NCBI RefSeq assembly: GCF_001632365.1 | Contig: NW_024468513.1 | Location: forward strand, 801,167 to 865,166 | Direction: 5' to 3' | Origin: Laetiporus sulphureus 93-53 | Taxonomy: Eukaryota > Basidiomycota > Agaricomycetes > Polyporales > Laetiporaceae | DNA: 64,000 nt | Part shown: piece after piece, positions 23,096-34,178 of the stretch | Layout of the letters: every line of letters starts with the position of its first letter | Numbering within the stretch: the stretch's first letter is position 1 | The notes under the pieces: model-generated | Told to the model about the DNA's origin: nothing | Databases searched by the model: none | The model's input: the letters and a program-made list of their open reading frames with translations, nothing else | Translations under genes and position numbers: made by a program

Positions 23096-23415
23096 TTCAA
23101 AACAACACCGAAAGACGGCACAGTAGCCTGAGCCTATATTAGAGTCCCAATATGCGTCCTAAATTACAACATGCATCATATCAGCGCGACGATGACGAGA
23201 GCAGTAGTCAGCTGAGTCGGGGACCCCCCGAACTGTGATGTTGCCTGAGCTCTAGTCATTACGTGTGCATGCAAACGGGACGTGAATTTCGAGCAGGGTA
23301 TAGATGTCATCTATTAAACATTCCTGTGAACAGCAGAAGACACCATCGAACAAATTAGGAACTCTGGATACACACATAAATACGTTGTATCGCCTTCGGA
23401 CTCTGCTGACCAACT
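23096..23415. other. Short spacer between the S28 gene and its relic
   Basis: Separates the end of the intact gene from the 5'-truncated relic. No feature is seen; the first exons of the relic copy are not recognisable here. Confidence 0.4.
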
Positions 23416-25487
23416 TCAGCGAGTTGGAGCTTGCCAGTCAGCTAACCAGCCCTTCATCGCCTCCAGACCAGCACTTTGCACAGCAGCGATCGTCGAATCG
23501 GCTTCTGCGTTGACTGCGTACATGTCGGAACAGTGGAACCCATCTCCCACGGCAATAGGTTGCTGGGAGGTGCTAGCGAAGTTCGTGCCATCAGCAGACA
23601 TTGATGCATCCCGCCACGGGTCGCCTATAGTCCGCCGGGATCGACGTAACGTAAACGTAAGTCATTCTACACATGGAAGTTACTCACGTTCGCCATTTGC
23701 GAAAAACAGCCGATCGGCTTGCACGAACCATCCGTTGTAATCCTGGTTTGTCACGTTGACTTGCGGTGTAGGAGGACTGCTGAAGGCCTCTGGGAAATAG
23801 TTGACACATTGACGCTGACGGCCCATTTTAGACAACGTGATCCTCAACAGCTCTACCATGACTGACCTCATACCAAATCGGTTGCACCAAGCGAGAGACA
23901 ATACTCGGAGTATCCTTGGGTGCGCCACCTTGGAAAAAACCCATCTCGTTACAGCTGCGTTCACATTCGTACGTCATCAGGTCATCGTGCACCCGACAAG
24001 ACAGACGATGACAGGCTTACACAATCCAGTACCAGGAACGTTCCGCGTTGTCGACGGCGACGTCAGTATATCTCGACGAAGAGGCATCATAGGTGCCGAA
24101 GCAGTCTCTACAAAATCGCCCAGCATCAGATATTGAATAGAGAAAGCGGAGGGTAAAACTGACTCGGCACTCAAGTCTCCACAGGCTAAACAATGAGGGT
24201 GTATCAAGTTGGCGAGAACATCCAGTTTGTAGAGCCACTTACAACTCGGATAGTATTTGTTTTGCCACCAGGATCCCCAGGCAGGTAAAGCGTGATTAAC
24301 GCCCCACCCGCCTTCCGGAGCGCTTGCTCCATCCTGCACTTCCAATGCGTCGCAGAAACCAAAGAATGTGAGATCCGTCAGTTCGGGAGCAGGCTGAAGT
24401 TCCTGCCATTCCGCTACCGGGTACTGTACTGAAGAACTAAAGCGTCAACGACAGCCGATTATATGAAAACTTCATCACTCACGAGCAGCTGCTAGATCGT
24501 CGAGGTGCGCCAAATTCAAGTTGAACGTGTTCTTCACGAAGTCGATGGCGACCGCGTCATTAGACAACAAGACTTCGTCGATATATTTGATCACATTCTG
24601 TATGTCCGCAGAGCAGTTTTGCGGCATGTGCTGGCGAATTACATCATAATATCCCCAGTAGTTTCTACAGAGACGGCGTTGGTGTTCTAGGCGGGCGAAA
24701 AAGGAATTTTAGGCACGCACACAATGCTCTCGACGACGCCGGATGATGACCACGCAGCATAAAACACTCCAGGCTTACTGTCAGCCAGGTTTGTTCGTGA
24801 GCGACGATACGGCAGCAATGCGGCAAGACGTACTTGACCATTGTAAAGCTGGTCAATGCACCGGCATAGCTCCCTCCGACGAGAATCCACGGTGCTTGGT
24901 CCGGCGTGACTTGGTCTCCGCCAGGCATTGGCAACTTAACGTTTTGGGCAAAATATACGAGATCATCGATAGCCTGCTGGATTGTGTGGTACTCGAGACT
25001 CGCGACGGACAGGTCGTTGAACGGGTTCGATTCGCCGTAGTAGCGATGCTCAAGCACGATTGTTGCGCCATTCTGCTGCTCTGCGATTTGTCCGACAATA
25101 GTAGCGTTTGTCAGAAAAGTCTCAAATCCGTCGGCATTTTGCTCCCCAGGTGTCGTGAGAACTATGGGACCGCCTGCCGTGACCAGGTTCAACGACGTGC
25201 ATGTTTGATATGCACCGTGGAAACGTACCGAATTCATAGAACTGCCAAGTATGCCAGTAACGCTGCTCGAATGTTCCGAGGCTCGGGTTATTATGGTCGA
25301 TCAATTGATCGAAATAGTATGTGGTATCCAGCGGTGGAAGCTCGGCCCCGCTTTTATCGACGATTGGTCCTTCGTACTGATATGGCAACTTGCGTACGCC
25401 GGGGGTTCGACGAATCCTGGCATCGGCAACCGGGGAAAGATAAAGTCCCAAGATTATGAAGGGGGTGGCATCCCCATAGCGCACCAT
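23416..25487 (-). CDS. Secreted serine carboxypeptidase, family S28
   Basis: This multi-exon gene is a prolyl-type (Pro-Xaa) S28 peptidase. The start MVRYGDATPFIILGLYLSP is a signal peptide; an in-frame ATG 42 bases upstream would add a charged leader and is less likely. The mature part reads YYFDQLIDHNNPSLGTFEQR (family N-terminal motif), GGPIVLTTPGEQNADG, VLEHRYYGESNPF and LVGGSYAGALTSF (nucleophile Ser in GxSYxG). It then reads PGVFYAAWSSSGVVESI, NYWGYYDVIRQHMPQNC, GSWWQNKYYPSC, NEMGFFQGGAP, DRLFFANGERDPW (Asp region) and VGDGFHCSDMY (catalytic His), ending LADWQAPTR. All triad positions are present, and several Asn-x-Thr sites fit secretion. It likely works on external or vacuolar peptides. 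A decayed copy lies immediately downstream. Confidence 0.92.
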
Positions 25488-26443
25488 GACTGCCAGCGTC
25501 CGACGACGTCCGTAGATTCGTAAGGCCATTTGCTGCAGCCATGAGGTCTCTTATATGCAAGGCGGCTACACGAGCGGTTTCGGGCGCGCAAATGCATGAT
25601 AGAAGCCCGAGTCAGTCAGCTTCCATTTTGCCGTTCCTATTCTGTTGGCAACGCTGGCCGTCAAGAGGGTTGGCGAGGGCGATGCATTTTGCATTGGATC
25701 TGTCGCTGTTAGACCGACTTGCGTCCATCAAAGATGTCATGAGTGCCAAAAAAAAATGCGACGACGGATAGGACTTAGTACGGTCGACATATTATTGATG
25801 GTATCCTGGTGATCGTTGGCGAAACATTCCATTGGGCGCTAACGCGAAAGTGGCGCATGGAAAATATTTTCGCCCGCGGCACGCGGCAACCTCAGCCATT
25901 GGCCGCAACATCTCGAACTCCTTTGCTTCCGTCGGGTTCGCAATTTATAGCGAAGTCTGTTCTGGTTCAATGCATGCCGTTTCAACTGTTGTGCTACATG
26001 CTGCTACGCCACTGCGAGCGAGTGTCAAGCTCAAAGTTTGTTCATGCCCGCTCGTGCAATGTGACTCCATCAAGAGGGCTCCGGAGTTAGTATGAGGTCC
26101 CGGATGAGCTGACCGATGGAGACAATATCGCTCTATCATCTTAAGCTTGCTCATAGGGGTGAAAACTGCGGTTGTTCCGTCCCAAGGATGTGCATTCTAT
26201 CAGAGCTCTAGATCTATTTAAAATACATTTCAGGATGCCAGTACAGAATCGGAAACTCGTTTTTTGAACATTGGGGAAATGCAGTAATCTGTCAGCTGCA
26301 TTCTTCATATTTGAGATGCGCATTCCATGCGGACACCTTTGCTCGGACTGATTTGTCTCCGCCTCCTATTCTTCTCCATACCGTCGAGCCAAGGCGCCAG
26401 TGTCATTGACAGGCTCCGAGCCATTCAAATGCTTGTTGATTGA
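25488..26443. other. Intergenic stretch
   Basis: Upstream region of the S28 gene and the downstream side of the next minus-strand gene. Several short frames exist, none with recognisable content. Confidence 0.4.
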
Positions 26444-27800
26444 TTAGCAACTAAAGCGAAGAGTACGATGGCTCGCAGCTTGTGATAGAAAGGCAGCAAG
26501 ATGCCTTCTATATGTCTGTGTCGCCGAGGTGCAGCCCACGTCAGGTATTCCCATGGGCATCCTTGTCTCTGAGCTGTTGTGAAGACTGGACGGATCCGAA
26601 GGCGCCAGTGGCTTCGCGCCTTTGGTGCTATGCATTGACTGCTCGCCTGACTCAAGAAGACAGGGATATGCGTTCTCAGCTTGGACTCGTTGCTCTTGTT
26701 GAGAATGCTCTTGGAATGCTCCTGCAGATGGCCCGCCGTGTATTTCGGAGGACGCGTTGCGAGGGGTGTTGATGCCCGACCCAGAGGATGATGCTGACGC
26801 CGATGGTGCGGGCGAACAATCAGCGCAGGATGAAACGCCAACAGGTGCAGATGCGAGGGAACAGAGAGCATTGACCCATCCCGACGTACGCGAAGTTGTT
26901 GACCAGACCGATGATCCATATCCAGCAACGTCTTGCCAGGTCAACGTAGTAGAGGTCACGCTCGACTGCAAGGGTGGTGGAGGAAGCCGCTGGGGAACGC
27001 TATGCAAGGATGTTGGTCGAACTACACTTGCAATCACGATACTGAAGACATACCACTTCTTTTGTGTCTGTGAGGCCCGAAGGCAGTTCATCCATGCCGA
27101 TTCAATGGAAATGCCAACGTGAAGCTCCCCATCCTGAGCGTCATCTGTAAGCCCAGTACACTATAGACCTGATGATCGACGCTCACCGTCACTGGCCATG
27201 TTGTTTCCAGCTCTGCATTTGCATACTCGTAGGAAACTCTCCAAATGTCCCCGGCTTCTAGCTCAGACAACAATGATTTTGGAAGGACGTAAAAGGCGTC
27301 CTCCATATCAGGAGTTATAATGTCAAGGTGGAGATTGATGGGCGGCGTAGCAGCCTTGAGTGGCTTTTGCCCAGAAGAGTCGTCGAGTGGATGTGCCAGA
27401 TGATCACGATAATCGAATATATCAATGGAAATGCCGCAAGTATCCGACTTATTGGCATCTTGACGCCAAGAGGTCGAGTATAGGATGGTGTTTGTTCCTG
27501 AAAGCGCGGTGTTTTCGAGGTATTGCATCTGTCAGAAGTACGTGAGTATCAAATTGATAGGTTGACGATAACAAGGATGCTGACCGATTGATACTTATAC
27601 GCATGCGCACACTGAATGCCTTGCTCGCCATCAGTTATCTTGTGGATCTCACCGCTCGTCATCACGTCCCAGCAATTATCCAGGATGGCTGTAAAGTCTA
27701 CATGCTGCAAGCATGGCTTAGGTTGATACATGTAGCCAGTCGAATTGCGACCGACTTTCTCTGTGGAGAAAGTAAGTTCAAGAAAGCTCGCTATGCTCAT
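26444..27800 (-). CDS. Unnamed multi-exon protein, 3' part uncertain
   Basis: Two exons join well. The first (27800 to about 27588) begins MSIASFLELTFSTEK and includes TGYMYQPKPCLQHVDF and CAHAYKYQS. The second starts MQYLENTALSGTNTIL (about 27528) and reads CGISIDIFDYRDHLAHPLDD, then NLHLDIITPDMEDAFYVLP and DIWRVSYEYANAELE, to a TGA near 27088. The conserved Cys residues and N-glycosylation sites suggest an extracellular domain of the kind found in fungal lineage-specific membrane proteins, but I cannot name the family. Below 27090 a different frame continues (WYVFSIVIASVV, then Ser/Pro-rich sequence) to 26444, and a competing frame has hydrophobic content. The junction therefore needs an intron that I could not place, or the 3' part is damaged. 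Confidence 0.45.
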
Positions 27801-29310
27801 TCTGGATCCTAAAACGAAAATCAAGTTGGATAGAATGATTAGATGATACTAGTGTGGCGCTCACTGATGATGGTTTGGCGAATTACTCTGATCGGATGGT
27901 TAGATGCGCAAGAGAGGGTTGTCGAGCTATAAGCAGCCAGTGCAGATTGCCTCGGGCTAGTAGGACAAAAGGAAGGGCGGAAAACTTGCACATTTCACAG
28001 GTGGCTGCGACCACATATATATTCGGATGTTGACACCTTTGTGGCCGTGCACCTGACGCGTGAGTGGCTCGCCAGTCCTCAACAGGGCAGTCCACTGCCG
28101 TCCCCACACCTCATGATTACCGAGTGTCTTTCAATCTCCGCCCATAGGTCGCGGAAGTAAATTGCCTTTCTGATCTTTCGGCTACAACGACACGAGCCAG
28201 TTATTCGTGTGGCACTCAGCCCACGAGCTGCGTCATGGAGCCATGCATTGTACGTGCGCACGATTGCTTGCTATCCAAGAAACTTGTCCAATGGCGACGT
28301 TGCATGCGGCCACGCCATCCATTGCTAAGAGCACTCTGCCCGGATTGCCACTTCTTGTGGCACGGCCAGATCGCTTGAACGCGGAAATTAATGTGTGCCC
28401 ATAATATCTCACACGGCATCGAGGTTTCCGGAATTCCTGACAGCCACTGATGTGGCCTTCCCTGCGAATATCCGTCGAGTGTGGCCCTCGAATTGCCTAT
28501 CGCACTGGATGCGGCAGCCGCCTGCAGACGGTATGTTCTGGCAACACAACTATATCCTTCAGCGAGAGTAAGATATTGCCTGCAATGTCGCTTCTGATAT
28601 TGGTATTGCCGTAAGAGAGCGCCCCACATGAAAAGGCATACCTCTCTCATCCTCTAGCTCTTTCACTGCAGAACGATTCGAGAACAAGATGGCGCGGTAT
28701 ATCGGAGAGAGATGTTATCAGCGCGTCCGATCACGAAGAAGTCGCGATGGTATCCTTCGAAATCAATTTTGACATGATGTGAAGTGACCTGTCCGAAAGC
28801 TGATATCGATTGATTACCAAGCATTGATTTGCGTACAGCAGCCGCATGTGGAACACACGCAATACGGCGTCGAGCTAAGCAACCACTGATTAAGAAGGCC
28901 TTCAACGATGTGTAAATAGTGGGAGACACATCAAGGAATGTTCTTGATCATTTGAAGACAATGGGCATGCAGTTGCAAATAAAGTTCCCTGCTAGAGACT
29001 TTAGGTTGGGAGTGTCCTGCGGGGACACATCCAGTAGAAGAGGTGAATTTTGGAATCGCCGACTCCATGAGGCTAGGGCAGTGGCAGTGGTACGGTCCCT
29101 GTCGTCCACGTTGCCGCGGCCGCGGACTCGGAGCAGGCCAGGTGGCGACGCGATCACGTGGTCGTGGTATACCGCAACCCGGCGGCACGGCGGCCCGGGT
29201 TATAGAACTCTGGACCGTCCGAGAGCAAGCATCCGATGTACCCTGTCTGACATACCACGTACCAGCAACGGAGGTCACACAACTTGAAGCATCTAAAAGG
29301 ATGTGAACTC
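27801..29310. other. Region of short, broken open frames
   Basis: On the minus strand at 28930-28560 pieces such as HHVKIDFEGYHRDFFVIGRA and ELEDERGMPFHVGR read like protein but in different frames separated by stops. They look like a decayed gene that I cannot name. A GC-rich patch at 29100-29170 includes the palindrome CCGCGGCCGCGG. No intact gene is supported. Confidence 0.35.
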
Positions 29311-29319
29311 TGGACCCCG

Positions 29320-30897
29320 TCCTCTACTCGTGCTACTCAAGTAGTCCTGCTGCCACAGTGGTTCCACATCCCGCTCTCACCGTGTCAGACATTCTGGTCG
29401 AGGTTTTTGGCGGAGGCCCGATTGACACTCTCCCGCGCTGCTCGCGCATGCAAAAGGTTTCTTGATCCCGCATTAAGCGTGTTATGGAAGGTGCTTGACG
29501 ATTTACTGCCGCTCCTGGCGCTGTTCTCGTCCTTCATGGCCATTGCAGTTCCTGATAGTGAACGCAGGAGTTCATACGCTTTTCACTCTGCTGTTCATGT
29601 GAGTAAGATCGCTTTGCTCTCGCGGAGGGTCTAAACATCTAATTACAGATTCTTAACGGAGACATCGATGCATTCGAATGGACGCGGTTTCGGTACTTTG
29701 CCGGACGCGTGCGCATCATCACGGACGCAGGCACAAGTAACATTGATGCAGCAGTGTTTCAATCGCTCACCCATTTTAGTCATGGCCGACCCCTCATTCC
29801 CTCGCTGAAGGAATTCAGTGGGAACGTGCTGCTGGATTACGGACAGCCGGATCACTACCGAATAAACGATGCTGAATTGGTCTCAATGATGTCTCCCTCC
29901 GTTCGCCGGCTGCGAATCAAGCTACGGGACACAACTGGTTGCGTCCACCCACCATTTCCCACAGATGACGTCCCCAAATGCTGCTGCATAAGGTTGGCTC
30001 CATGGCGCCACATCTGCGCAGCCTGCAGATCTTATGTCAAGGAACGGGGCCGTACCTCCCCACTTCCCGAATTCTCTCAGTTACGTCCATGGCTGGTCTG
30101 ACTGAGTTATCCCATGTGGATGTATCTCGGTGTCGTTCCACTGCCACATTCGGCTTGCTATGTCACCTATCCAAACTAGGCAATCTAGTAGATCTTGCAG
30201 TCGAGGTTGGCGCATATGACGATATTGCCTCTCACAGAGGGTTTGCCGGCTTGCAGACGCTGAACATGAGAGGCAAGCTGTCAGGCATCATGCAGCTCAT
30301 TACTTCAATCATATCACCTCGATTGCGTACTGTGAAGATCTGTCAAACGTAGGGCGATGTCGCGGATGGCATCGAGAACATTTGGTGCCAAACGATCGGC
30401 ACTATATCCTCACGTTTCACAAGATCTGTGCGTGAGGTACATCTCACCACAGCATTCTTCCAGGCCTCGGACTTCATCGATAAACAGGAGTATGTTTTGC
30501 GCATCATTCGACCTCTTCTCGATCTACATGACTTAGAATGTCTCTTCTTTTCATGGCATATCGAGCGCATGTCGTTGCTCCTCGAGGATTGGGAGGTTCT
30601 CGAAATGGCGCGTGCATGGCCAAAGCTCAAGCAGCTTCAATACTACTTCCAGCTACACAGCCCACCTCCCATCGACTGCATAGTCCATCTCGCTCGCCTC
30701 TGTCCCGATTTGAGGAAGCTCGTGCTCCCTCGCGTCATGGGTGCCGGCCAGTCGCCGCTCGAAGCGTTTCCCATCATGTCTCATGGGCTCAGATACATCG
30801 ATCTCGGCCGGCCTGCGTGCCCACAGCGAGTGGCGCAGATCGCGGACCGTTTGTTCCCGAATCTAGACACAACATATTCCGGGAAGGCGCAGCTGTA
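29320..30897 (+). pseudogene. Broken F-box/leucine-rich-repeat type gene
   Basis: The F-box begins ALTVSDILVEVFGGGPIDTL (about 29372-29430) and its second half continues one frame over as SRAARACKRFLDPALSVLWK, so a frameshift lies near 29430. An intron (about 29599-29648) then joins AFHSAVH to ILNGDIDAFEWTRFRYFAG, a typical fungal F-box linker. A second shift near 29976 separates PTDDVPK from MLLHKVGSMAPHLRSLQIL. After a leucine-rich stretch (LTELSHVDVSRC; LGNLVDLAVEVG) an in-frame TAG at 30350-30352 interrupts the frame, which then continues unchanged through FQASDFIDKQEYVLRIIRPL to DRLFPNLDTTYSGKAQL. Two shifts plus one stop over an otherwise coherent protein point to a recent pseudogene, though sequencing errors could explain some. 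Confidence 0.7.
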
Positions 30898-31687
30898 GGG
30901 ATGGGCGCAGGTGCTGCCGCTGCTCGCCGAGCTGCAGAATGCAAGGCGAACAAGACATGGTCCATGACGTTGCCTGCTACGTATGCACCCTACCCAGCGG
31001 GGATGGATCATGATTACTCATCAATATATCCATTAGAGCTTCCCGATCCGCGACGAAGTCCATATCGGTGCTCGCGGATGCCATGTTTTCTGCGTGATGG
31101 AGTGGAATGGTGCCGAGGCAAAATGACGACGATAGGAAGACCATACTTCGCGCGGTACCATCCGAGGCTACACCTAATTATTTGCAGAGGAATGCCTTAG
31201 GACTTGCAAGCTGAGGCTGTCAAGCTACGGGGTCCTGCATGACGCTGTGAAAAGTGATATGCTGTCATCGTATCTCAGATGCCCGACTGTCATCAATGCC
31301 AACCTCGATGCGGCGTGCTGCTACTAGCGTAACTGGCATCGAAGTCTCGAGATCTCAGTCCCCCATTCGTGGTATAGGCGCGGGCCGCTTTCACAGTGGC
31401 ATCTATTTGAACGAATCTCATGCCGATAATTGTCCAGCGGTTATTAATCAAAGATATTAGATTAACACAAATGTCTGCATGCACTGGTTCAATGGATGTC
31501 AGAACAGAGACTCCTTACTGGTTTAATTCATAGAGCTTTCAGGCCACTCCAACTAAGAGACACGCTATGGAATATGAAGAATACATTGAGGAGGTATTGC
31601 ATACGAAGTACAACACAAACTGGTTAGAAGGGTATCCAGTGTCGGAGACATGACAATTCCATCTAATGATACAGAGGCATCACGCAT
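30898..31687. other. Intergenic stretch
   Basis: Downstream of the F-box relic and downstream of the small coiled-coil gene on the other strand. No recognisable feature. Confidence 0.4.
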
Positions 31688-32199
31688 TCAGCCGTGCCTT
31701 CCCAAAGCTTTTGCACTCTTGCTAACATTCTTAGCCTCTGACTGCTTGGCCTTTGCACGCTTAGCGCTGTTATGACTTTGTCAGAGCAGACAAGACAGAC
31801 ACTCATCAACGATATCGCTTACTCTTCCGAAATCTCTCTTTCCAGATTCCTAACGTGCTCCTTCGCACTTTGTACCGCAGCGCGAGCTTGCATCAAAGCT
31901 CTGTCAGCCTCACGCTCGGCAGCCTCGGCCTCAGTGACCTTCTGGCGAGCGAAGACGATAGAGGGATCATTCTTCGGATCGTCATGGGTACAATCGAGGG
32001 ACGATGAGCGGTGACGACGGAAGAAGCTACCACCCGAACGAGAGCTGTTTGCATGAGTAGAGCTACTGGCTGATTGGCCATAGTCTGATGGGTCGGAGCG
32101 ACGCGAAAAAATGCTGCGACTACGCGAAGGCTCCTGTGTTTGCGTAGGTGCAGGCGTAGGCTCTTCTCGCTCCTGCGTGGAAGAGTGGAAAAGTGGCAT
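31688..32199 (-). CDS. Small basic coiled-coil protein, unknown function
   Basis: Two exons are read. The first (32199 to about 31820) begins MPLFHSSTQEREEPTPAP, has a Ser/Arg-rich middle (FSRRSDPSDYGQSASSS), and then a helix with heptad character (ARQKVTEAEAAEREADRALM, VQSAKEHVRNLEREISEE). After an intron of about 55 nt it continues DAKRAKAKQSEAKNVSKSAK and ends LGRHG at 31688. I have an impression of similar small proteins with a charged coiled coil and an LGRH-type C-terminus in mushroom-forming fungi, but no function is known to me. A possible longer N-terminus at 32255 is in another frame and rejected. Confidence 0.7.
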
Positions 32200-32642
32200 G
32201 TCTGCGAGTACGCACGATCAACTCCAAACAAAATAGATATGTTGACTAGTCTCACTTGATATATGGGTTCAACCAGAACGCAGGGATGATTGTGATTCCA
32301 TCCGACGCGAACCGCCTCTTAAGCCTTTTGCGCCATCTACGTCAGTGGATCTGTGCCTCATTCCAAGCGCATGTAAAGGGGATGGAGAAGAACCAGTGCA
32401 TTGAAGAAGTGATGGAGGAGGAGCATCATGATAGTATGGAGCTGCACTGCGCGCTCGCGCGCTAATGCCACAGATGGTCCGTGCGTGGGAATCAGGTGAT
32501 GGGCGGAGCTGAATGCGGAGTCCGAACGCTTCTGCCTATCGCAACCTTGTATAAATGCAACCCCCTCACTTCCTACTTCCACCACGCCCCGCCCCCTTTC
32601 AGCTCGTTGTTGTTGACGATCCAGGGAGCCGCGCGTTGAGCC
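32200..32642. promoter_or_regulatory. Divergent upstream region of the coiled-coil gene and TFIIA
   Basis: This non-coding stretch separates the starts at 32199 (minus) and 32643 (plus). A possible TATA-like ttgtataaatgc lies at about 32548-32559, some 85-95 bases before the TFIIA ATG. Confidence 0.45.
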
Positions 32643-33744
32643 ATGTCCAATAAACTAGTGGTGAGCTGCCCACCGCGCATATGTCCATAGCCTTTCAGTT
32701 GAGTGACGTCCGCCCCCGGTGAGCCCAACGTCTATCGTCAAGTCATCGACGATGTGATGAAGAATATACAACCCGAGTTCGAGGAATATGGTGTCAGCGA
32801 GGACATCCTTGCTGAGCTCCAGCATGTGAGTGAGCTTGACCGTTCCTTCCCTTACACGTGTTTCATCGTCCCGTAGAAATGGGAGAGCAAGGTTATCGCT
32901 TCCCATGTGGCCGAGTTCGAGCCTAGTCCCGCGCTGCCACCACAGGCGGCGGCGGCGGCACACCCAACTCATCCCTCGTACCCGCCACACCCTATGCACG
33001 CGCACATGCACGGATTGCCCACGCCGCATTACCCACCGCACAATCCATACGGCCAGACACATACTCATGCCCACCAAGGGCCCCAGGTCAAGTCTGAGCC
33101 AGTCGAGAACAGGTATATGTTGAATGGACAAGGCATGACTGCGTATGGCATGCCACCATTGCCCGGTCCTCAGATCCCAGGGGCACGGCAACCCACCAAC
33201 ATGACGTATGCCAGTCATCCTGCACCTCCTACGGCACGCTATCCCCCGCCGGGGCCTGCACCTCAACACTCTGCACCTCAGGCTCGCATTCCGCAGGTGG
33301 ATGGACCATCCTCGTCGTCCTCGGACTCGCCCTCCCCACCTCCAAGTCAAGCTTACGCGCCGCGCTCCTCGCATCCTTCATTGCCTCAGCCGGTGCAGAC
33401 TGCCCCGAGAACTGAGGATGATGAAGCCATAAACAGTGATTTAGATGATACGGATACGGACAATGATGACGACGGTGAGGAAGGCGGTGCTGCCGACACT
33501 GATATTGTCTTCTGCACGTACGATAAGGTAAGCGTGTAGGAGCAGGAGTTACGACATGATTGATTGCGGATCATCTATCTTCATGCAGGTCGCGCGCGTC
33601 AAGAACAAGTGGAAATGTATTCTCAAGGACGGCATGATTCACATCAATGGGAAAGATTACCTCTTCGCGAAGTGTACTGGGTATGTGACGTCAGCTGTCC
33701 GCTTCGACGGTGTCTAATCTCCCTGCAGCGAGTTTGAGTGGTAA
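32643..33744 (+). CDS. TOA1: Transcription factor IIA large (alpha/beta) subunit
   Basis: TFIIA stabilises TBP on the TATA box in RNA polymerase II initiation. Five exons are read: 32643-32660, 32724-32825, 32877-33527, 33589-33680 and 33729-33744. The N-terminal helix-bundle part reads MSNKLVPNVYRQVIDDV, then EEYGVSEDILAELQH and KWESKVIASHVAEFEP. A long Pro/His/Ala-rich non-conserved linker follows, then an acidic run (SDLDDTDTDNDDDGEE). The C-terminal beta-barrel part is spread over the last exons: IVFCTYDK, VARVKNKWKCILKDGMIHING, DYLFAKCTG and EFEW at the stop. Both conserved ends match the family, and the variable linker is expected. Confidence 0.95.
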
Positions 33745-34178
33745 AGGCCGGATTGCCGTTGCATGTCGGACTTCCTTTTCTCTCGTTCCGTTGGTTCTCT
33801 TCTGCTTCCCATCGGTGTAACTTTTACTCATCGTGTCGTATCCCTCACTTGCTCGCATGTCTACGTTTTGCCTCACTGCTCCCCATAAAGTCATTGCATA
33901 TCACTCGTCATAACGCGTAGCCGTCTCAGTCATTCACGTTTATCTCTATGCATATATCATCCTGTAATCTAGTGTGCCGATAACAAATACATACTTTGTG
34001 CAGAGCTTGCATCGCCGGATACAGATAAATAATGCGGTAACGCAAAAAGAAAACATGATACAAGTGCGATCTCGGGACGTGTTGTCGTTGAGAGATTATG
34101 GATTCCGATATTCTTCCCGTCTTATCGGTTGTCATTCTTCTCTTTCTCGTTCTGATTTGTTTCCTACTTCTCTCGGCC
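33745..34178. other. Convergent 3' ends
   Basis: 3' untranslated sequence of TOA1 (plus) and of the F-box gene (minus). No further feature seen. Confidence 0.4.

Noticed and set aside
25005..25040. tRNA-like T-loop word (GGGTTCGATTC)
   Set aside because: It lies inside a coding exon of the S28 gene, and no acceptor stem or anticodon arm can be formed around it.
24743..25459. 238-codon plus-strand frame
   Set aside because: It is antisense to the S28 peptidase, whose catalytic motifs are clear.
29100..29180. GC-rich palindromic patch as a regulatory element
   Set aside because: It is a short palindrome with no nearby gene start; probably chance or a restriction-like word only.
30538..31200. 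220-codon plus-strand frame overlapping the F-box relic
   Set aside because: The alternative frame at 30428-30897 continues the F-box/LRR protein, so this one is a shadow.
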